From positions 58,776,001-58,840,000 of the forward strand of contig OZ231126.1 in the NCBI GenBank assembly GCA_965153355.1: a stretch of 64,000 bases of DNA, written 5' to 3'. The position numbers and the translations under genes were made by a program. Position 1 is the stretch's first letter. Every line of letters begins with the position of its first letter. Below the pieces are notes generated by a model. That model saw only the letters and a list, made by a program, of their open reading frames with translations, did not search any database and was not told where the DNA came from. Shown here in pieces: positions 1 through 10,450 of this stretch. The DNA comes from Flaccisagitta enflata. Lineage: Eukaryota > Chaetognatha > Sagittoidea > Aphragmophora.

Positions 1-183
1 GTTTTTCACTCAAAAGAAAAATCGATCAAACAGCTTTGTTGAAGTGTGCAATATAAGTGTTAGTGCACACTCGCTAAAAATTTGCATGGAAATATCATAG
101 GGATGACTTAAACATTTTGAAATGTATCAATATGCAACGAAAAATAAGACATTTTCTGAAGAAAATTCTCTTTTATCACTAGA

Positions 184-341
184 TAAGGCCCCACGGAAAA
201 CTCTTAATTTGCATAAAAAATGGCAAATTAAAAGAAATAAAAACATGGCCCTCTTCCAAAGACACGTAGGAAGGAAGCCATGTTCTTGGAAATGCAAAAA
301 AGTTTGTTTGGAAGCAGATTAAGAGTTTTCCGTGGGACCTT
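184..341. mobile_element. Short inverted-repeat element (MITE-like)
   Basis: The ends are inverted copies: CCCCACGGAAAACTCTTAAT near the left and ATTAAGAGTTTTCCGTGGGA at the right. A smaller inverted pair (ATGGC..CTTCC and GGAAG..GCCAT) lies inside. About 158 bp with no coding capacity fits a miniature inverted-repeat transposable element or a relic of one. I found no convincing target duplication. Confidence 0.5.
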
Positions 342-995
342 CTCAAGAACTTTATCACCCAGTTTTCAGTATAACGATTTCCTAATCCATTTCTTTTCTC
401 CACATACATTGTTGATCAAAGATATTTTTCCCGTGCATGATGGTTGAAAAAGCGTATTGATGTAGCTGTTGTTTCAAACCAGTACTAGGAAGGAATATTT
501 TGAATAAAAATTTATCATATAGTAAGTTGACTAAACTGGCAAGAAAATCACGCGCTCAAAAGAAGCGTGTCATAAGTATTTTTACTGGTATCATACTTTT
601 TTACAGTTTTTTTAGAAATAATATTTGTAATTTCTTGCTAAAAACCTTTTTTTTTTTTTTGCTGTTTTTTAGCTTTTTTTTTGTGCTAATTGTCTTGATA
701 TCCCTCAAAACTAGTCTTATAGGGTAAAATCACATATGCAGCAATGATAGCCATACTGCACAGTAGTTTTCTAAAGTTTTTGAAAGTGTAACTACCTTAT
801 TTAACATAAAAATACATAAAAATGCATTATTTTAGCTATTATCAAGCTATGAATTCTATATTTCCAAGCCGATTTTTTTTATTTTTGGCTATAATTGTAC
901 CTAATACATTGAACAACATGCCTAGGGGGTTCACAATACTTAGCCTTTTTTTTCCACCTAGGGTTTGTTCCTGGGATGCGTGGTCGGCGAATGAT
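342..995. other. AT-rich sequence, no gene seen
   Basis: T-rich, low-complexity DNA with short open frames that do not look like protein. It may be part of the last intron of the EAAT gene whose final exon starts at 1619. None of the reading frames here resembles the upstream SLC1 exons. Confidence 0.4.
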
Positions 996-1090
996 TTTAG
1001 GGGTTTTCGCATTGAGAAAATTATCGAGATATTATGTAGGGAGTATCTGAATATTATCTAGATAATGTGCCCAATGCGAAAACCCCTTTT
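996..1090. repeat. Short inverted repeat next to a GTCC element
   Basis: AGGGGTTTTCGCATTG at 999-1014 is repeated inverted as CAATGCGAAAACCCCT at 1072-1087, with an AT-rich spacer between. It abuts the GTCC-hairpin element that starts near 1100, so it may be a host MITE or part of the insertion context. Confidence 0.5.
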
Positions 1091-1099
1091 CTGGTTCAA

Positions 1100-1257
1100 C
1101 AAGGCCGGATACACGGCCACCAGTTGCAGACGGGTGGGCAGGGGCGGAAATGCGCGTTTTCCCACTTTTCGACTCGATCATTACGGACCGACGGACGGAC
1201 CGACGGACGGACGGACAGACAAAACCTCTTATAGAGTTGCGTGTCCGCAACTAAAAA
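1100..1257 (-). mobile_element. GTCC-hairpin element, type 1
   Basis: Read on the minus strand, it opens with the hairpin GTTGCGGACACGCAAC, continues CTCTATAAGAGG and a (GTCC)n-like tract, then a body with GCCCCTGCCCACCCG, and closes with the hairpin GGCCGTGTATCCGGCC followed by TTG. The same order recurs in many copies in this window, so it is a dispersed short element without coding capacity. A Helentron-associated (HINE-like) origin is inferred from the hairpin end plus the GTCY microsatellite. It lies in the intron before the EAAT exon. Confidence 0.75.
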
Positions 1258-1320
1258 AGAAAATCTGAGCATCAAGCCATTTCAATTTTCATCCCAGCTC
1301 AATCTTTTTCTCACTCGCGA

Positions 1321-1600
1321 TTCATTTCATTCATTTCATTCATTTCATTCATTTCATTCATTTCATTCATTTCATTCATTTCATTCATTTCATTCATTTC
1401 ATTCATTTCAAATTCATTCATTTCAAATTCATTCATCTCAATTTCATCCATCACAATTTCATTCATTACAGTTCCATTCATTGCAATTTCATTCATTACA
1501 ATTTCATTCATTACAAATTCATTCATAATAATTCCCATCATTACAATTTCATTCATTACAAATTCATTCATTTCCTTCATTTCATCCATTTCCACCCTCG
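1321..1600 (+). repeat. ATTCA-rich tandem repeat in the EAAT intron
   Basis: A 9-bp unit, ATTCATTTC, is repeated about ten times, then degenerates into ATTCATTACAATTTC-type units. It fills the intron right up to the acceptor at 1617-1618 and leaves a pyrimidine-rich stretch there. The long open frames on either strand are only translations of this repeat. Confidence 0.85.
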
Positions 1601-1618
1601 CGATTCTCTTCATCACAG

Positions 1619-2022
1619 GCATGGTAACGATGATCATCGTGTTGAACGCGGTGAATCTTCCCGTGGAGGACATTTCTCTTTTGTTAGCCGTGGATTGGTT
1701 CCTCGATCGCTTCCGGACCGCCGCCAACGTCAGCGGCGATACCATCGGCGCCGCCGTCGTACAGAAACTCTGCGAGAAGCATCTGCCGGCGCAGCTGCCG
1801 ATCCACGCCAAGAGCGCCGCCACTTCACTTAGCCAATCGCCGAGCGACGCCACCTCACTCAACACCAATAATAACGACCCGCATCTAAGCGGTGGAGGCG
1901 GCGGCGGCGGCGGCGGTGGAGGAGGCGTTGAAGATGGATTAGTCAACGATGAGTTTCAACGGGAAGAAACGACGCCGCTGGAAGACAAATCGGGAACCGT
2001 CGTCAAAAGCACAAAATTCTGA
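1619..2022 (+). CDS. Excitatory amino acid transporter (SLC1/EAAT family), last exon
   Basis: This is the C-terminal exon of a sodium-coupled glutamate/aspartate transporter of the plasma membrane. The acceptor is TTCATCACAG at 1609-1618; GC then completes a split codon and the frame runs to TGA at 2020-2022. Counting from the ATG at 1621, residues 23-37 read [15 protein letters not shown], the TM8 signature. D29, R32, T33 and N36 match the substrate-binding Asp, Arg, Thr and Asn known from archaeal GltPh and EAATs. Arg at the third of these sites marks acidic-substrate carriers; neutral ASCT carriers have Thr or Cys there. The cytosolic tail holds a run of 12 Gly and ends STKF, a class I PDZ-ligand pattern (S/T-x-hydrophobic) comparable to ETKM of EAAT1. 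Hairpin HP2 and everything before it must be in exons upstream of the window. Codon use is GC-rich compared with the flanks. Confidence 0.93.
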
Positions 2023-2554
2023 TGAGAATGCCCTCCAAATTCCATGTTAAATATTGATTAGGGCGCGCCCGCGCGATACCATATTTGACTCACTTACATT
2101 TCATTTCCAATTTATCTGAAGAAATGTAGCTGAGCGTGTTATTTGCGAGTTATGTTTGCGTGGCCGGGTTAGGTGATGCGAGTCTGCGCAACGTTCGTTT
2201 GGTCTGTCAGAAAGTATCAAATCGATTTAACTGCGTTGATTCCTTCGCGTCAATTGAATCTCTCTGCCTTCCAGCTGGCTGTTTTTCCTATCCTCTTCTT
2301 TCCCTTCCTCCGTTCTCAATCAATAGTTTCCATTCCTTACAGTTTTGTCAAGAATTTGTTACGTTGTCCATATCTATGATCTACCCAGTTCCCCTCCTCC
2401 CCTCACCCACTCCCACTCTATCTTGTTAACTTTTCGACGAATATGATGTAAATTCTCATATTCTGTTTTAAAATTTAAGCATGTTGTGTAAATTGCTGCT
2501 GATTTCTTTGAAAATAGAATTGAATCGGCGAAAAAAACTGTAAATTCCAATGAG

Positions 2555-2555
<1 letters not shown>
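2023..2555 (+). other. 3' flank of the EAAT exon
   Basis: This presumably includes the 3' UTR. No AATAAA lies close after the stop; no gene, RNA or clear repeat is seen. Confidence 0.4.
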
Positions 2556-2606
<51 letters not shown>

Positions 2607-2642
2607 GAGAGAGAGACACAGAGAGAGAGACAGACAGAGACC
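2556..2642 (+). repeat. (GA)n microsatellite
   Basis: About 85 bp of GA dinucleotides with ACAGAG and CAGACAG interruptions at the 3' side. Confidence 0.95.
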
Positions 2643-3182
2643 TAAGTCTAGCCATGATCGTGATTCCATTCTAAAGAGCTGCAGTGAAAAAGGGAAGACT
2701 CCCAATTTGAAATTTCAAAATTGGGGTGAATTTTTCAAAATTTTCAAGGTTAATCGGTATCGGGGGAGTCCTTAAAATTCAGGCTGGTGCCTCGCTTCAC
2801 GACACTTCTCCATTCGCTTCCTCTACTCATCGCTATCTACTCATGTTTGGATAATCTCAACTCATATATGCCTCAGTCTTATTGATATAAAAACTGTGAT
2901 TTTGTTTTTTATACTTCTGATTAGTCTGAATATATTTTAAAAAGTTTAACCAACAGAAATTATCATTTGTGTTTTGTTTAAAAACAAGCATTATTCATCA
3001 AGACATGAATATTTCTTATAAGGACTTGGTAAGGACTTTAAAATGAATTTAATTGCAAAAATATTATAATCATAAACTAATGATCATTTCTAATTAGTGT
3101 AAAAAAGCAAATTAACTATATCAACATTACTGAAAAAAATGAGTTGACTGATGAAATTTCACTGTGACATATTCCTTTTTCG
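2643..3182. other. AT-rich spacer, no gene seen
   Basis: Unique-looking, AT-rich DNA between the microsatellite and the first foldback element. No reading frame or RNA was recognised. Confidence 0.4.
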
Positions 3183-4065
3183 GCAGCGGCCCCAAAGGGC
3201 CTATGTCCTGTAGGACAGGGCTGAATTTCCTTACGTCTGTCCATCTGTCCATCCATCTGTCCTCCCCTGAGGCCTCTCAGGCCCTAATCCGGCTTCGATA
3301 GGAGTAGGGTCGAAAATGTCCAGTACATTTTTGTCTCGTCAAATTTTTGTCCACCAATGAATTTGTCTCAACGAATTTGTCTCCCCTTTCAGGCCTAAAA
3401 CTGTTTCTCACAGGACCAAAATCAGCCATCTTTCACCTTAAATCAGCTCTCTCAGGCCCACAATCAGCCCTCTTAGGCCTAAAATCAGCCTTCTCAGGCC
3501 TTGAGTCAGCCCTCTCAGGCCTTAATTTAGTCCTTTCTGACCTGAAATAAGCCATATGAAAATTCAAATTTGCCCTCTCAAACCTACAATCTGACCTCTC
3601 AGGCCCAAATTTAGCTCCTTCAGAGCCAAAATCACACCTATCAGACCAAAAATCAGCTCTCGCAGGCCCAAAATCCGCCCTAATAGACCTTGAGTCAGCC
3701 CTCCCAAGCCTGTGATTAGCTCTTTCTGCAGCTCTGAACTGAAATAAGCCCTGAGACCTGAAATTTGTCCTCTCAAACCTAAAATCCAATTTTCTCGCTC
3801 AGGCCTCAAATCTGCCTTAAGCCCTGACTTCAGGGGAGCAAACAAACCCCTCAAAATATCCCTCATGGTTCATACCTATCCTTCTAGCAATAAATCAACC
3901 CTCAAAGGCTTGAATTAGCTCCCATAGGCCTACAATCACGTCAGGAAATTCACCCCTGTTTCCTACAGGACCTTGGCCCTTTGGGGCTACTGCTTTTCTC
4001 TCACTCTACTCCTTCAACTGATCACTTCAAGCAGGGCATCGGGTACCGTTGATGCTTGGATGACT
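3183..4065 (-). mobile_element. Foldback element, family A, copy 1
   Basis: The left end reads GCAGCGGCCCCAAAGGGCC then GTCCTGTAGGAC; the inverted partner ends near 3992 (GTCCT..ACAGGAC..GGCCCTTTGGGG). The interior is a degenerate ~20-bp tandem repeat, CTCAGGCCTAAAATCAGCC. Outside the right arm is the family tail (AGCAGGGCATCGGGTACCG) ending near TGACT at 4065, shortened relative to copies 2, 5 and 7. No coding capacity. The design resembles foldback transposons: inverted ends enclosing tandem repeats. Confidence 0.75.
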
Positions 4066-4210
4066 GGATGCCGGGTGGATCAACAGTTTCTTTTCGTGCT
4101 GAGAATGTGTTAAAATTCAATTCAGATGATGGCCACGGGCAAAAGAAGTACGCTGATGCCTCGCCGAATTTCCGAAATTTTTGCATCGAGCACTCGTGAT
4201 AGATGAAACT

Positions 4211-4769
4211 AGTCATCCAAGGATCGCACATGGTCAGCGGTACCCGATGCCCTGCTTGGAGTGATTAGCTGAAGAAGCTGAGTGGGAGCAGGGCAGCGGC
4301 CCCAAAGGGCCGATGTCCTGTAGGACACAGGGGTGAATTTCCAGACGTCCTGAGAAAGCACATTTAAGGACTGAGTTGATTGATTGGAGAACAGTAATGA
4401 GATCAGGGATGAGGGCAGATTTGAACCTGAGAGGGTCATTTTGAGGGCTGATTTGAGACCAATTTTAGGTTTGAGAGGTCTGATTTTAGGCTTGAAATAG
4501 TTGATTTTGGGCCTGATAAGGCTGATGTAGTACCTTAGTGGGCTGATTTTGGGCTTGAGTGAGCTAATTTTGGATCTAAAAGGGCTGATTTTGGGTCTGA
4601 GAGGGGTGATTTTGGGTCTGAGAGGGCTGACTTGGGGCCTGAGAGGACTGATTTGGGGTCTGAGAGGGCTGATTGGGGGGGGAGAGGGGCCCACGGACGT
4701 ACGCACGGACGTCTGGAAATTCACCTCTGTGTCCTACAGGACATCGGCCCTTTGGGGCCGCTGCCCAAA
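4211..4769 (+). mobile_element. Foldback element, family A, copy 2
   Basis: Starts with the family leader AGTCATCCAAGGATCGCACA, followed by GGTACCCGATGCCCTGCTTG and the arm GCAGCGGCCCCAAAGGGCCG. The interior repeats GAGAGGGCTGATTTTGGG-type units. The right arm is the inverse of the left, with GTCCTACAGGAC and CGGCCCTTTGGGGCCGCTGCC ends (1-nt variants occur). Short GTCC/GGAC tracts border the inner side of the arms. It is directly followed by a GTCC-hairpin element. Confidence 0.8.
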
Positions 4770-4938
4770 AAGGCCGGATTTACGGCTACCCCAGTCGCGT
4801 GCGGGTGGGCAGGGGCTATATTTGAGCTCACCAGATCATTTGGGCAGGAGCCGTACGGTGTGACCAACCAACCGACCGACCAACCAAGCGACCGATGGAC
4901 AAAGCGGGGTGTAGAGTTCCGTAGCACGCGACTAAAAA
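4770..4938 (-). mobile_element. GTCC-hairpin element, type 2
   Basis: Minus-strand order: hairpin GTCGCGTGCTACGGAAC (one arm mutated), a short GTCGGT/GGTTGG tract derived from GTCC, a body with GCTCCTGCCCAAATGA and GCCCCTGCCCACCCG, and the end GCCGTAAATCCGGCC. It sits exactly between foldback copies 2 and 3. Confidence 0.7.
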
Positions 4939-4941
4939 GTA

Positions 4942-5475
4942 ACAGGTCGCCCAAGGGCTATATGAGGTCAGCGATACCCGTTGCCCTGCTTTGCATGATT
5001 GTGAATTGGAGTGAGGGGAAGCAGGGCCGGGTAGTTGTCCTGAAGGGGACAAAGTCCTGTAAAACACAGGGGGACTATCATTTGTCTGTTTGTTAGTCCG
5101 TCCGTCCATCCATCCATCCCCCGCCCCCCCCGGTCCTTTCAGGCTTGAAATCTGACCTTTCAGGCCTGAAATGTGCCCTCTCAGGCCTGAAATCTACCCT
5201 TTCAGACCTTGAATCTGAGGAGGCAAATTCAAGGCCTCAGAGGATAGATTTTAGAGCCCGAGAGGGCAGATTTCAGGCTGAGAGGGTAAATTCAAGGCTT
5301 CAGAGGGCAGATTTCAGGCCTGAGAGGGCACATTTCAGGCCTGAGAGGGTAGATTTCAGGCCTGAGAGGGCCTGGGGGGGACGAACAGAAGGACGGACAA
5401 ATGCATGAACGAACGGACGAACAATAATCTCCCTGTGTTCTACAGGACTTTGTACCCTTCGGGGCCGCTGCCCAA
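4942..5475 (+). mobile_element. Foldback element, family A, copy 3
   Basis: Leader with GCGATACCCGTTGCCCTGC, left arm with CTGAAGGGGACAAAGTCCTG and CACAGGGGGA, right arm its inverse with TACAGGACTT and TTCGGGGCCGCTGCCC. The left half of the interior reads CTCAGGCCTGAAATCTACC; the right half, from about 5240, is the same repeat inverted (GGCAGATTTCAGGCCTGAG). The copy is therefore close to a single large hairpin. Confidence 0.8.
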
Positions 5476-6068
5476 AAAACATATTCCTGGTCGTTTCCAT
5501 TTGCATCATTTGACCGTTCACCCCTGCAGTTATTTCTGCGTTCGATAATAAGGTCAAAAGATTGTGTCGATACACAAATGTTAATGAGAGAATGAATGAC
5601 TAGCTAAATTTTCAATGCAATATGGGATGTCTTACTATACCTTGTAAATGTAAGCCATCCTATCGACTCCACTTTACCCACCGGCCGCCGTCATATCGGC
5701 CATATAATCATTAATCCACCGCGTTGTTGCTTAATTTGATATTCCTTGGAAGGCGGATATGAATCGCGCCAAAGGCAAAAGCAGCCCAAATTCATTCACT
5801 CATTTCTCTCTCTCTCCAACGCGTTTGAAGGTCGTGGTTCCCGGGCTTAAACTTGGGTTCCAGGGATCTTACGGTATACAGTCAACCCCCACTATGATGA
5901 ATTGCCATTCACTAACTCCTCCTTCAAGTGCAATACAACGTGTATTTTGTACAGGAAATATAGTTGAGCTCTACTCTGGGAAATGAAATCTAAGGGATCA
6001 TCATCTATGAAAAAAGTTAACTTACAACCTGTAAAATATTACATCCATTAAATTATGTTGATAATTTT
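5476..6068. other. Unassigned sequence, no gene seen
   Basis: Mixed-composition DNA with no convincing reading frame. ACAGTCAACCCCCACTATG at 5879-5897, after TATA, resembles one end of a TA-target element, but no partner end was found. Confidence 0.35.
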
Positions 6069-6225
6069 TTGTTGCGGACACGCGACTCTACACCTTGCCG
6101 TGTCGGTCAGTCGGTAGGTTGGTAGGTCGGTCCGTCCGTCACATTTTTGAATTCTGAGCAGTTTTCGCATTACTGCTCCTGCCCAACCGTCCGCGACTGG
6201 ATTGCCGTGAATCCGGCCTTGTTTT
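6069..6225 (+). mobile_element. GTCC-hairpin element, type 1/2 hybrid
   Basis: Head GTTGCGGACACGCGACTC, then a GTCGGT/GGTAGG/GTCC tract, a body with TACTGCTCCTGCCCAACCG, and the end GATTGCCGTGAATCCGGCC before TTG. Plus orientation. Confidence 0.75.
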
Positions 6226-6963
6226 AAAAGTGGGACCAATGCAATCTGAAAACTATTTTTTTTTTATTTACAAGTGACTAGGTTAATATTTTTTTTAGTA
6301 TAGGTATAGTGGTATACTTCTTTCCTAGCTAGTATATGGTGATAATGTTTGTCCCTTATGTTAATAATCTTATCTTGTTAGTCAAATCTTCATTACAAGG
6401 CAAGGTCACGGTTTTTTTTTTTCTTTTCTTTTTTTGCAATAGTCCATATTGGAAATAAGTATGCCCACACCTGAAAATTTTAGCATCAATTTTGGAAAAT
6501 GAGTTATGACAGACAAAATTGATGTTATATAGTGATTAACTGATAATCCAATAGTAATCCAAGTTGCATGCTAATAATACTATACGTGACAAAGTTTCAT
6601 ATTCATTGTAGATGTTTTTTAACTAGTGAGTTTTCCACATTGCAATGACAGGTGCGGAGGAGCGAGCAGCATCAGTCTACCTCTTGAGTGTATATTTCAT
6701 GAATTTATAATGTTGAATGAGGGATGATGTTCCCTTTGAAGTCCACAGTGAGGACGAAGAGACATGGCTCGTGGCGCTCTCAATCAACTCTATCATATCT
6801 GGAGAAATTTACATTGGATCCCCGACCATGTTAGGGATTTTTTTCGGCTGCTTCCACTTTTTTGATGAACGCACGTTTGTATGACGGTTGGCCAGGAGCA
6901 CTTCTACAGCATTTCACATGCACACTTACCTACCTCTCAATAGTTTGATCAAAGTAGGAGAAT
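6226..6963. other. AT-rich spacer, no gene seen
   Basis: A pyrimidine run (T11 CTTTTCT..) lies near 6411. No gene or clear repeat was recognised. The open frame entering the GGT tract from 6888 is not coding in appearance. Confidence 0.4.
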
Positions 6964-7434
6964 GGTGGTGGTGGTGGTGGTGGTGGTGGTGGTGGTGGTG
7001 GTGGTGGTGGTGGTGGTGGTGGTGGTGGTGGTGGTGGTGGTGGTGGTGGTGGTGGTGGTGGTGGTGGTGGTGGTGGTGGTGGTGGTGGTGGTGGTGGTGG
7101 TGGTGGTGGTGGTGGTGGTGGTGGTGGTGGTGGTGGTGGTGGTGGTGGTGGTGGTGGTGGTGGTGGTGGTGGTGGTGGGTGGTGGGGGTGGTGGTGGTGG
7201 TGGTGGTGGTGGTGGTGGTGGTGGTGGTGGTGGTGGTGGTGGTGGTGGTGGTGGTGGTGGTGGTGGTGGTGGTGGTGGTGGTGGTGGTGGTGGTGGTGGT
7301 GGTGGTGGTGGTGGTGGTGGTGGTGGTGGTGGTGGTGGTGGTGGTGATGATGATGATGATGACGATGACGACGACGACGACGATGATGACGATGATGATG
7401 ACGATGACGTTGACGGTGGTGGTGGTGGTGGCAC
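6964..7434 (+). repeat. (GGT)n microsatellite with GAT/GAC tail
   Basis: About 380 bp of GGT triplets with one interruption near 7176-7190, then about 65 bp of GAT/GAC triplets and a short second GGT run. All frames are open on both strands (poly-Trp, Val, Gly, His, Pro, Thr), which reflects the triplet repeat and not a protein. Confidence 0.97.
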
Positions 7435-7654
7435 GGACAGCAGCTCAACCTCAGCACAACTCTAAGAGTAAAGGTAAAGAGCGGGATGATAAGAAATTAA
7501 GTTTTCCCCTTAAATCAATTATAAATAGTCGTACGTGAATCAGAGTTGAGCGACGAAAGCAAGGATCAGGTTAGGCAAAGCCGTAAAGGCAAGCCAGAGA
7601 TTTCTCGATGGGCCCGAAGAGCATAGGGTGAAGTGGGGTAAAGTAGTCACTTTT

Positions 7655-8442
7655 TGGGCAGCGGCCCCGAAGGGGACGAAGTCCTGTAGAACACAGGGGG
7701 AATCTGTCCGTCCGTACGTCCGTACGTCCGTACGTCCCCCCCAGGGCTTGTCCTTTGGGGCCCAAGTACAAACTGTATGGTCCAAATCCAAGCAAAATGG
7801 CCCAAATCCAGCCAAAATGGCCCAAATCCAGGCAAAATGGCCTATGTTCAGGTAATATGGGCCAAATCTGGCTAAAAAACCTGAATTCTGGCCTGAGTTC
7901 TATCATCCTGGCCCCTTAAACTTAGATTTTGGCTCCCAAAACCCACATCCAAGCCTTAGAGACCCAGATCCTGACCTTTGAGACCCAGATTCTGACCTCC
8001 AACACCTAGGTGCTGGCCTTAAAGACCTAAATCCTAGCCTCAGGGGCCTATTTCTGGCCTCAGAAACTGAAATCCTTGCCTCTGAGACCAAGAAATTGGT
8101 CTCTGAGACCCAGATTCTAGCCTCAGAGACCCAGATCCTGGCCTGCTCCTCCCTCAACTTAACCTACAAGCTATACAATAAGGGCAAGGGTACCATTGTC
8201 CATATACTACCTTTTGTCATTTCTCCATGGTATTCAATGAAAACTTGAATAACAGGGCATCCTGGACAGAAGGAAGGCAGACAGGACGGACGGACGGACG
8301 GATGGACGGACGGACAGATTCCCCCTGTGTTCTACAGGACTTCGTCCCCTTCGGGGCCGCTGCCCTGCTCCCTCTCAACCTTAATCACCTCCTACTCAAG
8401 CAGGGCACGGGTACCGCTGACCACTTACTGCCTTTGGGCTGC
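7655..8442 (-). mobile_element. Foldback element, family A, copy 4
   Basis: The left arm is GGGCAGCGGCCCCGAAGGGG then GTCCTGTAGAAC and GTCCGTACGTCC tracts. The right arm is the inverse (GGACGGACGG tract, CCCCTGTGTTCTACAGGAC, CCTTCGGGGCCGCTGCCC) followed by the tail AGCAGGGCACGGGTACCGC. The interior holds two minisatellites: AAATGGCCCAAATCCAGCC units at 7790-7870 and GAGACCCAGATCCTGGCCT units at 7950-8150. Confidence 0.8.
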
Positions 8443-8590
8443 TATTTAAATATTTTTTTGATAATTTGTTTATTAAAATGAAGAATTTTATGATTGATTA
8501 CAGATTATGTGTGTTTTCTCTACTACCACAACAAAGAAAATTGCTTCCTAGAAATAAGCGAGGGGGGCAACCCCCCTTTTTTAAAAACGA

Positions 8591-8640
8591 GTAGGTGACC
8601 CATTTTACCCCATCTAGGTGGGGTAAAATGGGTCACCTAC
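8591..8640. repeat. Perfect 22-bp hairpin of element-F ends
   Basis: GTAGGTGACCCATTTTACCC(CA) at 8591-8612 is exactly inverted at 8619-8640 around the 6-nt loop TCTAGG. The right half is the left end of the interrupted element that resumes after the LTR retrotransposon. The left half looks like an extra, head-to-head copy of the same terminus. Confidence 0.85.
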
Positions 8641-8793
8641 TTTCTTTTGAAAAATATCGACCATTTATCTATTCCAAATGAGGAATTACAACTCATAAGT
8701 GAAAAACAAGTGACCTGACATATGACACGGAATAATTTAAGGGGGAATTTCTCATTCATGCATAAGTTAGAAATTTTTCATGATTGCTGATTT

Positions 8794-9356
8794 TGTAAGA
8801 CAACGATATATGGGTTGCGCTGAGCTGCCAGTGGTTCTGATATTCTGATAGAGACTCGTGATTGATTCGTACTGTAGATGGTAGTAACATGGGAATGGCA
8901 TGTAATCGTTATATATCCCTTTCACTGTCGCATGTGTATTAATCATTAACAATGCTTAGTAGTTATCTGTCTATGCATACAATCACACAAGTGCATGTAT
9001 CTCTTTCTTCTATCATAGATTGACAGGGTGGACTGCTGGGTCCTTATTCTGGCTTAAATACTTTAACATCACGGCCGCATATTAACATTATCTAACTGTC
9101 GATTAACATCTGTGGACACATGGTTGGCTGCCCGTTGCATGCCGTGTCACCTTGCATGTTTTGGATATCATCTTTCTCTTTCCCATGCTCAGGACCGCAA
9201 GATCCTTTGTCATCCCCGATGCCATAATCATATTAACACACTGTGCACACTAACCTAACTCTTACCCAATCAATCAATTATCCCACGGACAGCCGGCACA
9301 ATCCATTTGGCAGGCACATCAAGTAAGAGGACACCAACAACAATCTCCCTCTTACA
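8794..9356 (+). repeat. 5' LTR
   Basis: 563 bp with a 7-bp inverted terminus TGTAAGA/TCTTACA. Compared with the 3' LTR there are seven substitutions, mostly C/T or G/A, and no indels, so about 98.8% identity by eye. Confidence 0.93.
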
Positions 9357-9358
9357 AG

Positions 9359-9369
9359 TGGTGCATCGG
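9359..9369 (+). promoter_or_regulatory. Primer-binding site, tRNA-Gly type
   Basis: TGGTGCATCGG, two bases after the LTR, is the exact complement of the 3' end of animal tRNA-Gly(GCC) (..CCGATGCACCA as in Drosophila, from memory). It would prime minus-strand DNA synthesis. Confidence 0.8.
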
Positions 9370-10450
9370 TACCCGTACCCATACACCCTCTGTGTCCCAT
9401 AGTACAATCCAAAAGTAAAAAGTTGAAGAAACATTGGAGTTTCACTTAGGGTCCACTTTGAAACAATAGGTTGATCAGAAGTGGATAGAATCCATTGCTC
9501 CTTTTTACTCGAGGCCTGCACTACCCTCATGTAAAAACCACCTTTTATGCCCACAATTCCTTCATTCTAATTACGTCGAACAAAGCCCAGGCCAGGGCCT
9601 GTTCATGTGGCAGACGTCCGACCATAAAGGGTAGAACTGCCTATTTCTTTTGGTCGTTTCTCCTTTAAGGCCTCTTTTCACTCTTACAAGAAACATTTCT
9701 CAAGAATAGAGGACATGGTTAAGCCTATAACTTCTGGGAAGCAGTTTTCTCAGTGAGCCAGCTTCTTTGTACAAAGTCTCTTGGAAGTAGTTCTTCTTTA
9801 TTTTCTGTGGGTTCCTTGCATTCACTTATCTTTTAAGGACCCAGCCGCCCACCTCCAAACCCATTTTCCATATAATTCAGTAAGCTCAGTAAGCTTCCAA
9901 TTCTCCTTTCATTCCTTTCTCGTATTTCAACCATCCAAATTACTTCAAAGCACTGGCAAGAAGCCCCCAACAGCACCCTGCAACTTGGAGGCTTGCCCAC
10001 CTCCACCCTGCAATTGCAACACCAGCACCCACCCCTTTTACCTTCTACCAGTATAACCCACTCCCTCGGCACTAATCATACCCACGGCACCCACTTTTAC
10101 TCTTCAAGCAACATTGTCGCCAAAGCTCCGAGGTTCTGAATTGCCCAGTGGAACCTAGGGAAGGCCAATACCATCGTCTTCACCAGGTCGCAGCATTTTA
10201 GCCAGCCTACATCATTTTCCATACATGCTTCAGGTTTCAGTCCCGCCTTGACTGCCACTGCCGTTTTCTTTTCTTACTCAAATACTTCTGCCTTGGGGAT
10301 TGATAAGTCGTCTAATTACCATTTACACACACATACATTTAAGTTTTTTTTTGTTCCCTAATACGCCACTGACGGAAACACGTTTTGTGGTTCACACACA
10401 AATCAACGGTCATATTTTATCATAGTAGTTAGAATAAAACACAAGGCAAA
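9370..10450 (+). other. Leader of the retrotransposon
   Basis: About 1.1 kb between the PBS and the Gag start. Short open frames on both strands do not resemble protein. It probably acts as the untranslated and packaging leader. Confidence 0.5.

Noticed and set aside
1311-1946. 211-codon minus-strand frame opposite the EAAT exon
   Set aside because: Antisense shadow of the exon plus the ATTCA repeat; the sense frame carries the SLC1 signature.
6888-7538. Open frames of 160-216 codons on both strands
   Set aside because: They translate the (GGT)n/(GAT)n repeat into single-residue runs; any frame of a triplet repeat is open.
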